A DNA stretch of 64,000 nucleotides from Uloborus plumipes (GCA_038373865.1 JAXGGA010001044.1:1-64000), one strand, 5' to 3'; shown: positions 46,501 to 57,364, numbered from the stretch's first letter. Notes: generated by a model not told the origin, from the letters alone. Numbers and translations: made by a program.

Positions 46501-47443
46501 TGTTGTTTCTCTCAAACTTTTCTACCCTTCTATACTCTTCATTCTCTCTCAACCACTGCTCTTCCGTTCGGTCCAAAGATTTGCTTCTTTGTCTTTGATT
46601 TTTCTCAACATTTGATTCTTGATTGGGCTTGCTAAATTTCCATTTGTCTACAGTCCTGCGATTTTTCTCGTAATTTTTGCTCATACTTTTCGAAACTCCT
46701 TGATTCTCGTGACTCCTGTTGTAATCGGGAGGGGGAGGAGGAGGTGGGGGAGGCATTTCCTCTGGTGGAATCGGTGGTAAAGGGCGACGTGGGGCAGCAT
46801 CACTGGAGTCGTGAAAAGGAACATGCAGATTATTTCTATGTTGCTCATTTTTGTAATACACAGGAACTCTTGCTAATGTTCTTGGCAACGTATTGGATTG
46901 TGGTGGCTCTGGAGCTCGTTTCTTTTTCCGAGATTTGATTTTTGCTTTGCTTGGACTGACAGCTATAATACTTCGTTGATTCGAGCTGCCTTCTATTTCA
47001 TATCTGCCATCTGTATCATCATCTTCGTCAGATTCATTTTCGTTTTCGCACATCATCATTCTTACAATGTCCGGGTCGCTATGAGATTTTCTGTGACCAT
47101 ACAGAGTCTGGAAAGAGGTATTTTGAGGAGCGGATGGCACAGCAGAACACTTTTTCTGGAGGAGTTGCACAAATTCTGGCTCACTCTTGCACGCAGGAAT
47201 AGAGCCAGATTTTCTACCACTGATTGTTCCGCCATTTTGCAAAATATTTCCATTGTCAGTACTTCTTAGTCGCTGCGGGACATTTGAAACGATGGGCAAA
47301 ACACGGTTCTCGGGACTAGCAAATTTTGCAGTGGGAGATTTGCGATTTTTACTTTCCTTGTGGTTGTTATTATTGTTAATGTTGTTGGCATGTAAAATAG
47401 ATGGAGTGAAGCGCGTCACAGTTTGAGAGTGAGAGTTCCCCAT
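39910..47443 (-). CDS. Large low-complexity, possibly myristoylated protein (gene model)
   Basis: Three coding exons (44244-47443, 42101-42281, 39910-40509) join in phase to give about 1326 residues. The protein starts MGNSHS, which fits the N-myristoylation pattern (Gly2, Ser6), so membrane attachment is plausible. It is rich in Ser, Asn, Arg, Lys and Glu, with many S/T-P sites, a proline run near residues 215-240 that could bind SH3, WW or EVH1 domains, and a charged coiled coil at about 868-935. Such composition suggests a cortical or cytoskeletal scaffold, but I recognise no named family or catalytic domain. An upstream non-coding exon near 51.2-51.44 kb probably belongs to it. The C-terminus is uncertain because its stop lies within a good splice donor. 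Confidence 0.85.
40510..42100 (-). other. Intron 3 of the large scaffold-like gene
   Basis: Contains a Tigger-like end CAGTGAACTCTCACTTATGC at 40773 with a local partner GCATAAGTGAGAG at 40833, forming a hairpin. A T-rich array fills 41240-41330. Confidence 0.6.
42101..42281 (-). CDS. Exon 3 of the large scaffold-like protein, with a Cys/His cluster
   Basis: 181 nt between acceptor ttattttag and donor GAGCAG|gttagt. It completes an Arg codon and adds residues 1068-1127. It carries CSHGNVAPCNIC, a small C-H-C-C cluster that could coordinate a metal, though no known zinc-finger family fits. It then continues as a Ser-Pro-rich stretch ending in KVDKKKVMKEQ. Phase agrees with both neighbours. 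Confidence 0.8.
42282..44243 (-). other. Intron 2 of the large scaffold-like gene
   Basis: Holds a 19-bp tandem duplication (CTTCTTGTAATGTTACAAT at 42563-42600) and a perfect hairpin ACATTTCTTGT / ACAAGAAATGT (43035-43062). No other features. Confidence 0.6.
44244..47443 (-). CDS. Exon 2 (first coding exon) of the large scaffold-like protein
   Basis: A single exon codes 1066 residues plus two bases. The acceptor (ttatttttcag, ending 47460) lies 16 nt before the ATG at 47441-47443; the donor is GAAAG|gtaaat at 44243. Visible parts: MGNSHS start; a Lys/Arg motif followed by RAPEPP (about 173-181); PLPPIPPEEM plus nine prolines (about 218-240); several acidic S-rich patches (DSGISPDAGSP near 600); a charged helix with QEEKKKLEEKL, then VEDEF and IRHQLRILNL (about 868-935); and a tandem repeat NGDISYNWKPPT / NGDIAYDWKPPT (about 984-1010). 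A 3.2 kb open exon free of stops in AT-rich DNA is strong evidence for selection. Confidence 0.93.
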
Positions 47444-47773
47444 GAATTACATCAATGTTCTGAAAAATAAATATAATAATTAATAGTAATAGACATGTGA
47501 ATGTACGGATAAAAATCAAAGTTAAAATGCATTTTTAAATTTTTATAGACTTTATAATGTATGTGAAAATATTTCAGGACACTTTAAAATGCAAAATTAT
47601 TTTAAAAATCAAAGAAAATTCGACTAAAATGTGAAGTGGAGGAATTCAAGAAAATAAAATGAGTAACGTGAGACAACGTGTAAAACATATGATACTTTAT
47701 AAAACTAATACGGAAATACTGTGCAACAAGTATTTAATTAAAAATAAAACATTTTGAGAGATATAGAGATTAA

Positions 47774-47969
47774 CAGGGCCTGATTACTGAATAGACAAAG
47801 TAGGCCGTGGCCTAGGGCCCCTACAATTTAGGGAGCCCCTAAATGGCTAAAATTGCTTTAGTCAAAGTCTAAATTAGTTCTATCCAATGCTAAAATAGTA
47901 AAGCCTCAGTACAGGGGGCCCCCTAAAAGTATTTGGCCAAGGGCCCCGTGATATCTCAATCGGGCCCTG
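47774..47969. mobile_element. hAT MITE with perfect 8-bp target duplication
   Basis: 196 bp with ends CAGGGCCTGATT and AATCGGGCCCTG (inverted, near perfect), flanked on both sides by GAGATTAA (47766-47773 and 47970-47977). CAGGG termini and an exact 8-bp duplication are the hAT signature. GGGGCCC-rich interior (AGGGGGCCCCCTAAAAGTAT). A partial relative lies at 54930-54990. Confidence 0.92.
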
Positions 47970-48601
47970 GAGATTAAAACAAGCAATCCGTAATGAGTAA
48001 ATAGCAGCAGGGAGATTCAAATCTAGAAAATGACAGCTTAATTGAATGAGTTGTTGAATTAGACTTTGCATAAAATCTATTATTTGTAACAAATATCAGT
48101 ACACTTCTGTTACAAAAAAATCTCATAAAAGCCCATTTTAATAACATTCTAGGCTTTACCAACTTTTACCAGAAAAATAATTAATCGGTGGTCACAAATG
48201 CAACAAAAGTATTGACTTATTTCTGAAATGCGTACCGTAAAATGGGGTGTATAGGAACAGCGGGGTCAATCGGAACAAAACTTCCCGACCGTACGAAGAA
48301 ATTCTTCGTAAATATACTATTAAGTATTTTCCGCCATTAATTTTTTTTTAGAAAGTTAAGAGCATAAGCAGTAGGAAAAAATTACTTTTGTCAATCTGGC
48401 AACGCTACTGGCGTATAAGGAGGGCTGCACGTGGAATGCTAGAAAACATCACGTTTTCATATGTAAGTACAAACCTCCTTATAATTTTGACCTGAGAGTG
48501 GTATGGTTCAATTATGCATGTATCTGAATAACAGAATACCACATTAGAATTTACATTTTTAAAAAATTGTGTCATAAAAATGAGCAATTCTGAAAAATGC
48601 C

Positions 48602-49024
48602 ATGGGGAAAAAAACTTGCGGGGTGTATCGGAACACTCGGTTCTGTTGTTCTAATTCAAACTTATTTAAAGGAAACTGTTTGAAAAATCAAGATTCTAAC
48701 CCCAATTTCTCTATTCAAGACAAGAACAATTATTTATTACTGTTTATCTCTTCTCGTGAGCAACTAGATCTCAGAATGACAGAAAGTTGCAGATTTAAAA
48801 AGATTTTTGCTCCAGGAGACTTCTTTTTACCTAAAATACATGGGGGAAAGTCATACAGATTTTATATAGCAAAAATCCAGCACACAGACAGTGATGAATA
48901 AGTGGGAAAATCTTACCGGACAATCCCCAAAACCCAGATATTTCGAGAAACTAAAGAAAAGGCAGCGTTCATCCCAAAAGATGTTATGAAAAAACTTAAG
49001 TCAAGTCACAACTGCTGGTTTTAA
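48602..49024 (+). pseudogene. Degenerate C-terminal tail of a pogo/Tigger-like transposon protein
   Basis: An open stretch of 99 codons, one in-frame TAA at 48899, then 40 more codons in the same frame. Conserved-looking pieces are FAPGDFFLPKI, GKSYRFYIAKI and, after the stop, FIPKDVMKKL. This pattern (GD-hydrophobic, YVG-like strand, F-P-x-x-DI-KKL) resembles the C-terminal tail common in arthropod pogo/DDE-1 transposon proteins, from general family knowledge. The DDE catalytic core is absent. It lies inside the inverted-repeat element at 48235-49524, so it is a relic, not a host gene. Confidence 0.45.
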
Positions 49025-49336
49025 TGCCAAGTACATATTTGTGGACGACATGTATGACTTCAACTTATGTTGCAGCGTTTTTTTTTTAATTCAAAAGCAT
49101 TTCTTAAAATTAATTTTAATTTTTCATAAACTCAAAATCATTTTCAATTTTGACAAATCATAAAACTTTACTGGTACAGAAAAAAAAATTATTTGACAAT
49201 AACTATCTGTTCTTATTCTTCCCCATCAATATTACTCATGTTTGTAAGATCTTTTACAGGTTAGATTGAAAAAAATAATTTTAACATGTGTTCCGATTGA
49301 CCCCTATCAGCGGGGTGATTTGGAACACCCCTAAAT

Positions 49337-49338
<2 letters not shown>

Positions 49339-49370
<32 letters not shown>
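49339..49370. repeat. AT dinucleotide microsatellite
   Basis: Sixteen uninterrupted AT units inside the pogo-like element, next to an internal word copy. Confidence 0.95.
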
Positions 49371-49374
<4 letters not shown>

Positions 49375-50285
49375 ACTGTTCGAAACGTTTTGTCTTTGCT
49401 TGGAGTATCAAAAGCAAAGCAAGACCGAAGTTTTAACCCAAAAATTCAAATTAAAAAAAAAATCTTTCAACTACTATTTTTACAATTAAAGCTTAAAAGT
49501 GTTCCGATTCACCCCATTTTACGGTATGTAATAATTTAGATGGTAAGTAATTTCGTCTCGGAATGCTTTGCGAATGGGGTTAAGAGGAATTTCGTTTTCA
49601 AAGCTGTTTCAAAAACTTTTACGCCGAAATTTCAAAAAACAAAAAAATCTGAAAGTAACTTTAATAATTACATAAATTTATTCAAATGAAATATCAAAAT
49701 GATCCTTTTAAATCAAGTGTAAACTATTTGTCGATGCCGTTAAATATTTTGCACTAAAATTATTTAGTTAATTTCAAAAAATTCCTTCAATTTAAAAATA
49801 TTTTATTTTTTACTTTGTTACACTATAATATTTTAAATCAATATGATTACAATCATGTAAGATTAATATTAGTTGTTCATCTTAAAGCTATAGCCTAAAG
49901 TTCATCGTTTTTCACCCGCAGCTGAAATGGATTGATTTGAGCAAAATTTTACTGTAATCCAAGAGAGTACCAAATTTTTGCAAGATTCCTGGGAAAATAA
50001 CAAATAAATTTACAATATGGGTGTATTCAGGTGTGTGAAAGAAGACCTTAGAGTTTATACTTTTTTCCAGGTTTATATTATAAAATATTAAAACTAGACA
50101 ATTTTTGAAATACATTGTTTCCTTTAATCTATGAACTGTATTAAATTCAAACTCTTATTTTCTATTTTTCACACTTATTTTAACAAAGTAAAATTAAATT
50201 GAATGAAGTTATAATTAAAAAAGGATTCTAGATATAATTGTTGATCCTACAACTTTTTCCAGCCGTGTATTTAAGATTTGCTGGT

Positions 50286-50712
50286 GTCTTGTGCCAGCTG
50301 GGCTGGCGTTTCGGCGTGCGCTGCTTCACTTTTCCAACTACACCGTAATTTGCTGTGAAGTCCATCTTCCACAGAACACGCACACACACCAAAAGGACCC
50401 GTTTATAGGATAGGCAACCATTTGCAGCTCAACAACACATTCATACAAAGAAGAGATTAAGGCAGAAATTCAAGTGAAACCAAGGACGATCGCAACTCAC
50501 CAATGCAATCGCAAATTCCCAAATTTGGATACGTTGCAATCGCAACGAGATGCGATTCTAATGTAATTCGACTTCCAGTAGCGATTGCAATTTGCGATCG
50601 CCTCGAAGCGATTGCAATGGTGTTTCACTTGAATTCCTGCCTAAGACAGTAGAGAGAAAGTACATCCATGTCCAAACCGGGACTCGAGCTGGGAGCCTCC
50701 CCATTCAGTCAG
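50286..50712 (-). repeat. tRNA-derived SINE interrupted by a MITE
   Basis: Minus-strand copy of the SINE at 27078: head GTGGTCAGAGAAGTCTGACT, B box GAGCTCGAGTCCCGG, body and a tail containing GGTTGCCTATCCTATAAACG. Unlike the plus copy its centre is not broken by the ACTGTAAAA MITE but carries a different insertion at 50461-50641. Confidence 0.7.
50461..50641. mobile_element. Harbinger-like MITE inside the SINE
   Basis: 181 bp. Ends GGCAGAAATTCAAGTGAAAC and its inverted partner GTTTCACTTGAATTCCTGCC. Flanked by TAA on both sides (50458-50460, 50642-50644), the 3-bp target type of PIF/Harbinger. Inner GCGATTGCAA / TGCAATCGC repeats may be transposase sites. Confidence 0.8.
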
Positions 50713-51200
50713 ACTTCTCTGACCACTAAACTCCAAACTTTTATTACTTGCATTAAATTAAACTTTTCCAACCTCGTCGAATTTCTCCAGGACGAAAACT
50801 ATGCTACCATATTATTTTCTAATTTTTTTTTCTCTTTGTCTCATTTAACTTTGCTTTATTACTTAATTAGTTTTCGGCTAATCAGCTTTTATTTTTAAAA
50901 TTCCCCGACTCTCCGCATTACGCGATCCGCTCATTTAAATCTCCAATACTTTAAAATCCACTTAATTACAAGGAACAATGTGTCTTTCTTCAATGTACCA
51001 TCCTTTTCATCGCACGAAATAGAAAAAGCAGTCTGTCCTGTCTTCGACACAAGTCTCTCAATTCATCTGCGCAAGCGTGCGTGCGAGCCGTTCCTCACAA
51101 AAAGCTGAAGATGGGATGGAGGGGGGGGGGATTACTATAGAAGCACGCAAGATGGCGGACAGGAAACCAGAATGACCCATATCTCTAACATCGGGGTTAC

Positions 51201-51435
51201 CTCCACAAGAGGAAGAGCTGAAAGAGCCTCACCAACCTGTTCCAACTGTCCCTCATTACGATCATTTGGACGACCAAGGTCGAGGCTTGCTCGATATTCA
51301 ACTTCTCCGAGGTCAGTACGCGAAGAAGCTGGAAGAGCATCTTGACCGGAGTGGAATTCGGAGAGGGATTTCGCTGGCGAATCCAGATGGTGCGAAAGGA
51401 TGAAGAGGTTGGGATGAAAGGTGGCTTTTGTGGAG
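51201..51435 (-). other. Candidate non-coding first exon of the large scaffold-like gene
   Basis: A locally GC- and CpG-rich island in AT-rich DNA. On the minus strand it starts about 25-30 nt after a TATA box and ends in GTGGAG|gtaacc (donor 51199-51200). The next minus-strand acceptor that makes sense is at 47460, immediately before the gene 2 start codon, giving a 3.7 kb first intron. It contains an upstream ORF beginning ATGCTCTTCC. One minus-strand frame is open across the exon but has no ATG. Assignment to gene 2 is inference from position, strand and splice sites. Confidence 0.45.
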
Positions 51436-51456
51436 CAATTGCAAAGCGCTCCCCGG

Positions 51457-51464
51457 TATTTATA
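51457..51464 (-). promoter_or_regulatory. TATA box, candidate promoter of the large scaffold-like gene
   Basis: The minus strand reads CGGTATAAATACCGGGG: a perfect TATAAATA within a short palindrome, followed by a GC-rich first exon and a donor about 260 nt further on. Spacing and strand suit RNA polymerase II initiation near 51425-51435. Confidence 0.5.
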
Positions 51465-54400
51465 CCGTTAGTAGGTTAATTAAAATTGCGATTTTTCTCC
51501 ATTTGCGAAAGGAATGTAGGAAATAGAAAGAGAGCGCACTTGGCGAATGGAAATTAAAAATGGAACTGTGGGAAAAAATTATCCGTTCTCGTAAGACAAC
51601 TTAAACTCACGAACAACTTAACCCTTTTTAACAGTTTTTTTTTTTCTTTTCAGAATTTGGTCCAAATATTTTAGATCTCATCTTTTGCTCATTTTACGTT
51701 TTTGAGCCCACAAGAATAGAAGACACAACAGAATGCAAACAATATTTTACTTAAACGAATAATTTGGAAATACTTTACGAATAATTAGCTACTCAATATA
51801 GAAGGCTTAGGGGAAGTAGTGAAAGTGAAATTGGAATCAGATTACCTGCACAGACAAAACAGGAAAGGGATTAAACACCACGCGGCTTGTCCCAAAAAGC
51901 TTTGCATAGTTTACAATTTTTAATTGTATCTTTTATTAGATCCTAAATTGTTGTTGTTATATAGTTGAAAATATTGACCTTTGAATAAATAATTTGTTTT
52001 GAAAATTCTTTGCTAGGACATATTTATGAATAAAAGGACGCAGAAAAGCGAGGAAGTAAGATTCAAAAGTTTGCACGATTCGTTCAGAAATAACAAAGCT
52101 TTACAATGTGATAGCAAAAGTAACTCTTACACAATTGCTAGACCTTAGTACTTTCACAATGAGAGTATGAACAGCCATACAGTTTCTAAAAAAACATTTT
52201 CATTGAAAATATGCACTAAAACTAGGCTTTTCTTTTCTTTTTGAGCTAAATAATAAATTCCCGCAGATTTCATTAAATAGTAACATTATAAGTGTTAAAA
52301 TGAATTTGAACTATCTGATGGTTCGCCCTTCTTTAAAGTTATGGCGCTCCGATAGGGGCCGCGCGATTCACTTAATTCATTTGTTGGAAAAATATACATA
52401 TTTTTCAGAATTTCCAAACATTTAGCAAAAAAAAAAACAGTTTATAAGCAATACTTTCATTTTTTATGGCTTACAAATAGCTTAACTCGAGACATAAATC
52501 TTGTTCAATATCGCGAGAAGAAGCATTAAAATTTAAATATTCTTATCGCTCACTTTCCATGTGTGCTTTTTTACCGAACAAATGGCTGCGTAAGCTAATT
52601 CGTTTTTCAAATCAAACTTGAAATTTCCATTGTTTCTATGGGTAGATCGTAACAGATTGTCTTCTAATGGAAGTGAAAATTTTCGGAAGAAATAGCTCCT
52701 ATTCCGTTTCTTGACTCTTTAAAACTAAAACAAATTATATGTCTTTTCTTAGTTAAATATATGTTATATCGGTCAGAACATATAAATAATGACATTAAAA
52801 ATTTTATTATCCGAGCGAAATATTTTTCTTAAATTTTAAAACCAATACATTCATCCCCCCCCCCCCCTTGTTATTTTAATTGTTTTTAACTTATAGTTTA
52901 AAAGAAGCAATGCTGCTTTGATTTTCAAAGTTTACCCTTTTCCTAAGATATTTTCTCTACCCGATATAACTTTGTGTTACATATTTTATTTCAGTTAATA
53001 ATGCTTGGAATTAGACTCGTCACATATTTAAGGCAGCCGGAGGGGTGATAACCGCCTTTTTTTCAGAAAAATAATGCTTTCATATATGTATATTTATTTA
53101 TTTTTAAATATTAGTGTCATCATGATTGGTAGTAGAAGAGACCGAATCCAGTTGATACAGAGTTAATTTGGTACAAATGCGTAAATTGTGGTTCACCTAT
53201 TTGCCCAGAAATTAGAGTAACATGAGAAAGTAACAGATTTATGCTAATTTGACCTACGTACGGTGGTAGAAATAATCTTTTTTTGTTTGAGAATTAATCG
53301 AAATAAATCGTTTTTGGTGCACGAGAGTAAATGTTTATGGTTTGCTTTCAAGTGTCGAATAATGATGGTTCAGTAATTATATCATATTAAGCAAGATGTG
53401 ATACTGTGTTTCTTGAATCTTCGGTACTGTTTTTTCTTCAGTACTGTGTTTCTTGAATAGGAAACAGGATTTTACCAACGAGAAGTTGCTTAGATTCGCA
53501 GATGTTTTTAATCGTTTTTGAATTACCATACTATTTAGGTCAGATTGTTAATCATAATTAACTTAACTATTTTTTTTAACTTTAAAGTCTTAAGTGTTCT
53601 TTATTTTTCCAGAAATGCTTAGGAATGACGGTTAAAACTCTAAAGAAGGAAATTCCTCCTGAAATAATTGATAGAACATATTTCGGAGAAGATACCCAGA
53701 CCTATGCTTGTATTAGCTGTAAATCAGATTTACGTTTATCATTTAACACGAATTAACACTTCAAACATTTTTTGAAACTATTCTTCAAAAGCAACTCTTA
53801 AAAACTTTATTCCGATGTTTATTACGTTATCATAACAGTTAATTCATTTATGAATCAACTTCATCCACAACTTGAAATGTACGTAAATGTACGAAAAACA
53901 TTTCGAAAAAAAATTTAAAGAATTTTTATATGAAAAAAATATATCAAAAGAGATTTTAAAGTCATCATTTGATGGAAAAACAGGATATTTGGTTTTGGTA
54001 CGTAGCATTAATAATGAAAATTATAATAATAAACAAAAGCATTTCTTACAATAAATACTGATTCCCAACTAATATTAGCAATCGTAGTATCCCATTTAAT
54101 AAATAATTTTGTAAAGAAATGAAGCAAGAAAAGAAAATATTCTTGAATTAATGATGCAGTTTGCTTAATGTCATCTGCGCTAACCTTCATTTAAATAGTT
54201 TTGTTCTCTCGTTGAGAAGAAGAATCATTATGTAAAGCGTTTAAGTAACTAGATGCATATTTATTAAATTTTAGGTATTTCCGGCTTAGGTCTGAAAATT
54301 GTAAGAGGCACTATAATAACTGTTTGCTGAGCTTCAAATAAACATTTAACTGGAAGAAAACTCACGTTGATTTAGTATTTTCCTGAGAGAAATGAAAAAT

Positions 54401-54529
54401 ATACATGCTAATTGCTTTTACTCGATATCAGTACGTGTATCCATCAGCAGTTGCTTGTATTTGATTTAATAACGTTCTCAAGTAAAGATTATAGGGGTGT
54501 GAATTCATTATTAAACTAAGTAGTGCGGG
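51465..54529. other. Intergenic region
   Basis: AT-rich, one C tract (52856-52867). No gene, RNA or element supported. Confidence 0.4.
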
Positions 54530-55028
54530 AACACGAGGTAAGATGACGATCTTTAACAGTTTTTTTCTTTCACTTGCAAGAAAATGTCAACTGATACTGT
54601 CTATCAGAAATTCTTGAGATGAATCTTAATCTATAAAGCAATGTCATTATTGAGTCATTTTGGCCAAATGAAATAATTCCGGGAGAGGAGGGAGGCTTTT
54701 ATTGTGGGGCGAGATGACAATTTTGTTTGAGATAATATGAAACAAATGCATTTGAAATAATGGAGCATTTAGCATGCGCAATTACGTTTTTTTGCTCGAC
54801 ATCTAATTCAAAAAAGACATAGCAGTAAGTAATGCTAAGGAGCTGAGAAATATGCTTTTCCATTACTTGTTCATCTAGAATGAAAGGGCTGAAAGTTGTT
54901 TTATCCAATACCTAAAATTATAACGATTGATACAGGGGGCCCCAAAAAAGTATTCGTCCTATCTCCCCGCAATATTTTAATCTGGCCCTGCTTGAAACAC
55001 ATCCCTCGCATAAATCGAGCCTCCACTG
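54529..55028. repeat. Mixed repeat fragments: GAGATGACAA words, hAT-MITE piece, Tigger-like end
   Basis: Words GAGGTAAGATGACGATC (54534) and GGGGCGAGATGACAATT (54706) are related. At 54930-54990 lies a part of the 47774 hAT MITE (ACAGGGGGCCCC ... CTGGCCCTG). At 55028 a Tigger-type terminus ends (minus strand CAGTGGAGGCTCGATTTATG, followed outside by TA). Confidence 0.5.
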
Positions 55029-55822
55029 TACACATACAATTTCAATTTTATCTCACTTACTCTCTGGTGCATTTACCAACCTGTTTCTATCAGGAGAACC
55101 ATCTAATCACTATTTTTATTTGATCTTGATCGCTTGAAACACAAATTCTATTTTAAGTTCCTTTGAAAGTTATTTTAACTATTTGGTGCTTATTAAAAGA
55201 GACAAAGAGAGATAGCTTTAATAAAGTTTGATCTAAGTAATTGCTTACTGATGAGGAAAATCAAATTGAATTACCGACGATCATAATCCAGACGTAAATA
55301 TAATTCTTTGTTACAAAGATCAATTAAACCGCCGCTTTATGTTTCAATGTTCTCTTAATTACCCTGATTGGAAGTTACTGACACACTCTTCACATCGTAA
55401 ATAAACCTGAACGAAATGGTAATTGTTACTTCTTTATTGAAGAGTAATTGCAGTCTAAGTTACTTCAATTGCGCAGATAAGAATCTAATCATTCGCATAT
55501 TTATCACTTCATTCAGGCTTTCTGGGTTATAACGCCAGATGTACAGTAAGAATCCTGTGCTACAAAATAAGTCAATGACACTAAAAAAAAGTAAATCAAC
55601 TTTTCCGGAGACAAAACTCGTGATTAGTTGAGCTTACATGTTTTGAATAAATTCACATGCTCTCCAACCTTGAGTTAGTATCTATCATAAAAACCGATGA
55701 ACGTTTTTACATCTTCAGAAATTAACTGTGTCGTTTATAGTAAAAATGGTGTATTTAAATATTTTAAAAATAAGTTTTTGATTGCTGCTGTTGTCTTGCG
55801 TCAACTACTATTTTGAAAATTT
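55029..55822. other. Intergenic spacer
   Basis: AT-rich; no feature seen. Confidence 0.4.
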
Positions 55823-56172
55823 CACTGCGAAAAAGGAACTTGTGTTTTTACAGTATAATACTGGCAGCCGAGGTTCCAATTTAAAACTGTGAAATGCACA
55901 GTAATCAACTGTAAAAGTAGCAATTTTACAGTTTATTACTGTGAAATTAGAAGATTTACAGTTTATTGCCGTATAATTTAGGAATATTAAGCTGGAGAAA
56001 CAACAGTATATTACTAGCAGCCGAGGTTCCAGTTTAAAACTAAAATGCACGGTAGTAAACTTTAATATTAGCAATTTTACAGTTAATTACTGTAAAATTA
56101 GAAATTTTTACAGTTTATTACTATAAAATTAACTGTAATATACTGTAAAAACAACATTCATTTCTTACAGTG
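55823..56172 (-). mobile_element. TA-target MITE (ACTGTAAAA family), copy 5
   Basis: 350 bp in opposite orientation to copies 1, 2 and 4, with ends CACTGCGAAAAAGG and TTTCTTACAGTG and the landmark GCAGCCGAGGTTCCAATTTA. Flanking dinucleotides are TT on both sides rather than TA, so the target is altered or non-canonical. It abuts the 3' tail of the SINE at 56175. Confidence 0.8.
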
Positions 56173-56174
56173 TT

Positions 56175-56372
56175 TGGGTGCTCTGCTTTACTTTTCCAAT
56201 TGTATCGCCACTCGGTGTGAAGTCAGACTTTCACACCTGCCATAAGGACCTGTTTATAGGGTAGGCTGACTTTCACATCAGAATAACACATTTACACAAA
56301 GAAAGGGCGAGGCCTCCGTGCCTGAACCAAGATTCGAACTGGGAACAGCCCCATCCGGTCAGACTTAAAGGT
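56175..56372 (-). repeat. tRNA-derived SINE, uninterrupted body
   Basis: Minus-strand copy: CTGACCGGATGGGGCTGTTC, B box AGTTCGAATCTTGG, then the body with GTCAGCCTACCCTATAAACA and a tail ending GCAGAGCACCC. It serves as the empty-site reference for the MITE in the 27 kb copy. Confidence 0.72.
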
Positions 56373-57321
56373 ATGGAACCTAAGTTAGACTACCCGCTTA
56401 TCTATAAAAAATGAATCTTCAAAATCAGCACTAAGTGAGTGGCTATCAGCTAATAAATATCAAATCGCTTTAAGCGTTTGTATAACATTTGATTTTCTTT
56501 GATTTATTCTCTAGAGGAATCCTCTTTAAAACAAAAAAAAAAAATTGAAATCGGTTTTCCCCCTCGCCAAATTATCTTTTACAATAGAGATAATTTATTT
56601 TTACAATAAACCATGCAACTATCTGCTTTTAAAATTATTACAATATAGTTGAAAAATACAAAATGTCTTTTCTTACGTTTTTATAGCGAAAAAATATTTT
56701 TTTATCTTCTTGGGACTAACAATATTTTTTTCTTGAACAAAAATTCAGTTTAACTGGAAGTATTTATAACCTCTTCAATAACTTATTTTAGTATAAACTC
56801 TACAACCAGAGAAATGATGTTCAACAACCAAGCGCATGAATAAAATGTATTTAAGCTTCATGTTTGAATCAACCAAAAGTCTCCTCATTATATTCATTTT
56901 CTTTCTTTTTTGGAAAAGGTTGTGATCAAAATGGCTGACCTGAATTATCAAACCTCTTTCGAGATCAATTCAACTCCTTAAAGGAACTATATTGATCTAA
57001 AATGTATACAGTAAAATGTATTAAGGAGATTGGAAAGTAATGTCGTTTTTTTCCCTAGCAAAGAAATTTCTTGAAGTTATTTCTAATCAAAGGGGCCTAA
57101 TTACCCTCGTTCCCACTATCCGTGTAGAGCACAAAATTTCAATCTCAGAAATTAATCAGTTTTAGAGAAAAAAAAATCTGGAGATGACATTTTGGACACC
57201 GGTTCACGTTTTTTGTCATATATAGAACGTAAAAAATTGAAATAAGGTGCCATGTGAGTTTGCTATGTGAGTTGATATAATGCCATGTGAGTTTGGTGGA
57301 TGCAGATCAGCACTGCTCGTT

Positions 57322-57364
<43 letters not shown>

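Larger units (their letters stand above)
48235..49524. mobile_element. pogo/Tigger-like TA element with GGGGTGAATCGGAACA words
   Basis: 1290 bp. Both ends begin CCGTAAAATGGGGTG and are flanked by TA (48233-48234, 49525-49526). Variants of GGGGTGAATCGGAACA recur at both ends and inside (48244, 48264, 48619, 49290, 49313, 49498). The interior keeps a decayed transposon-protein tail (48602-49024) and an AT dinucleotide run. Non-autonomous. Confidence 0.8.
47460..51200 (-). other. Probable intron 1 of the large scaffold-like gene
   Basis: If the first-exon model is right, this intron contains the hAT MITE (47774), the pogo-like relic (48235), an AT microsatellite (49339-49370), a SINE and a Harbinger-like MITE. 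A plus-strand ATGGCGGACAGG sits at 51153 just outside but meets a stop after seven codons. Confidence 0.45.

Noticed and set aside
51153..51176. Plus-strand ATGGCGGACAGG with good context
   Set aside because: The frame stops after seven codons and no donor follows at once; it may be a bidirectional promoter remnant but not a coding start.
55400..55822. Possible exon near the copy 5 MITE
   Set aside because: No open frame with splice sites on either strand.
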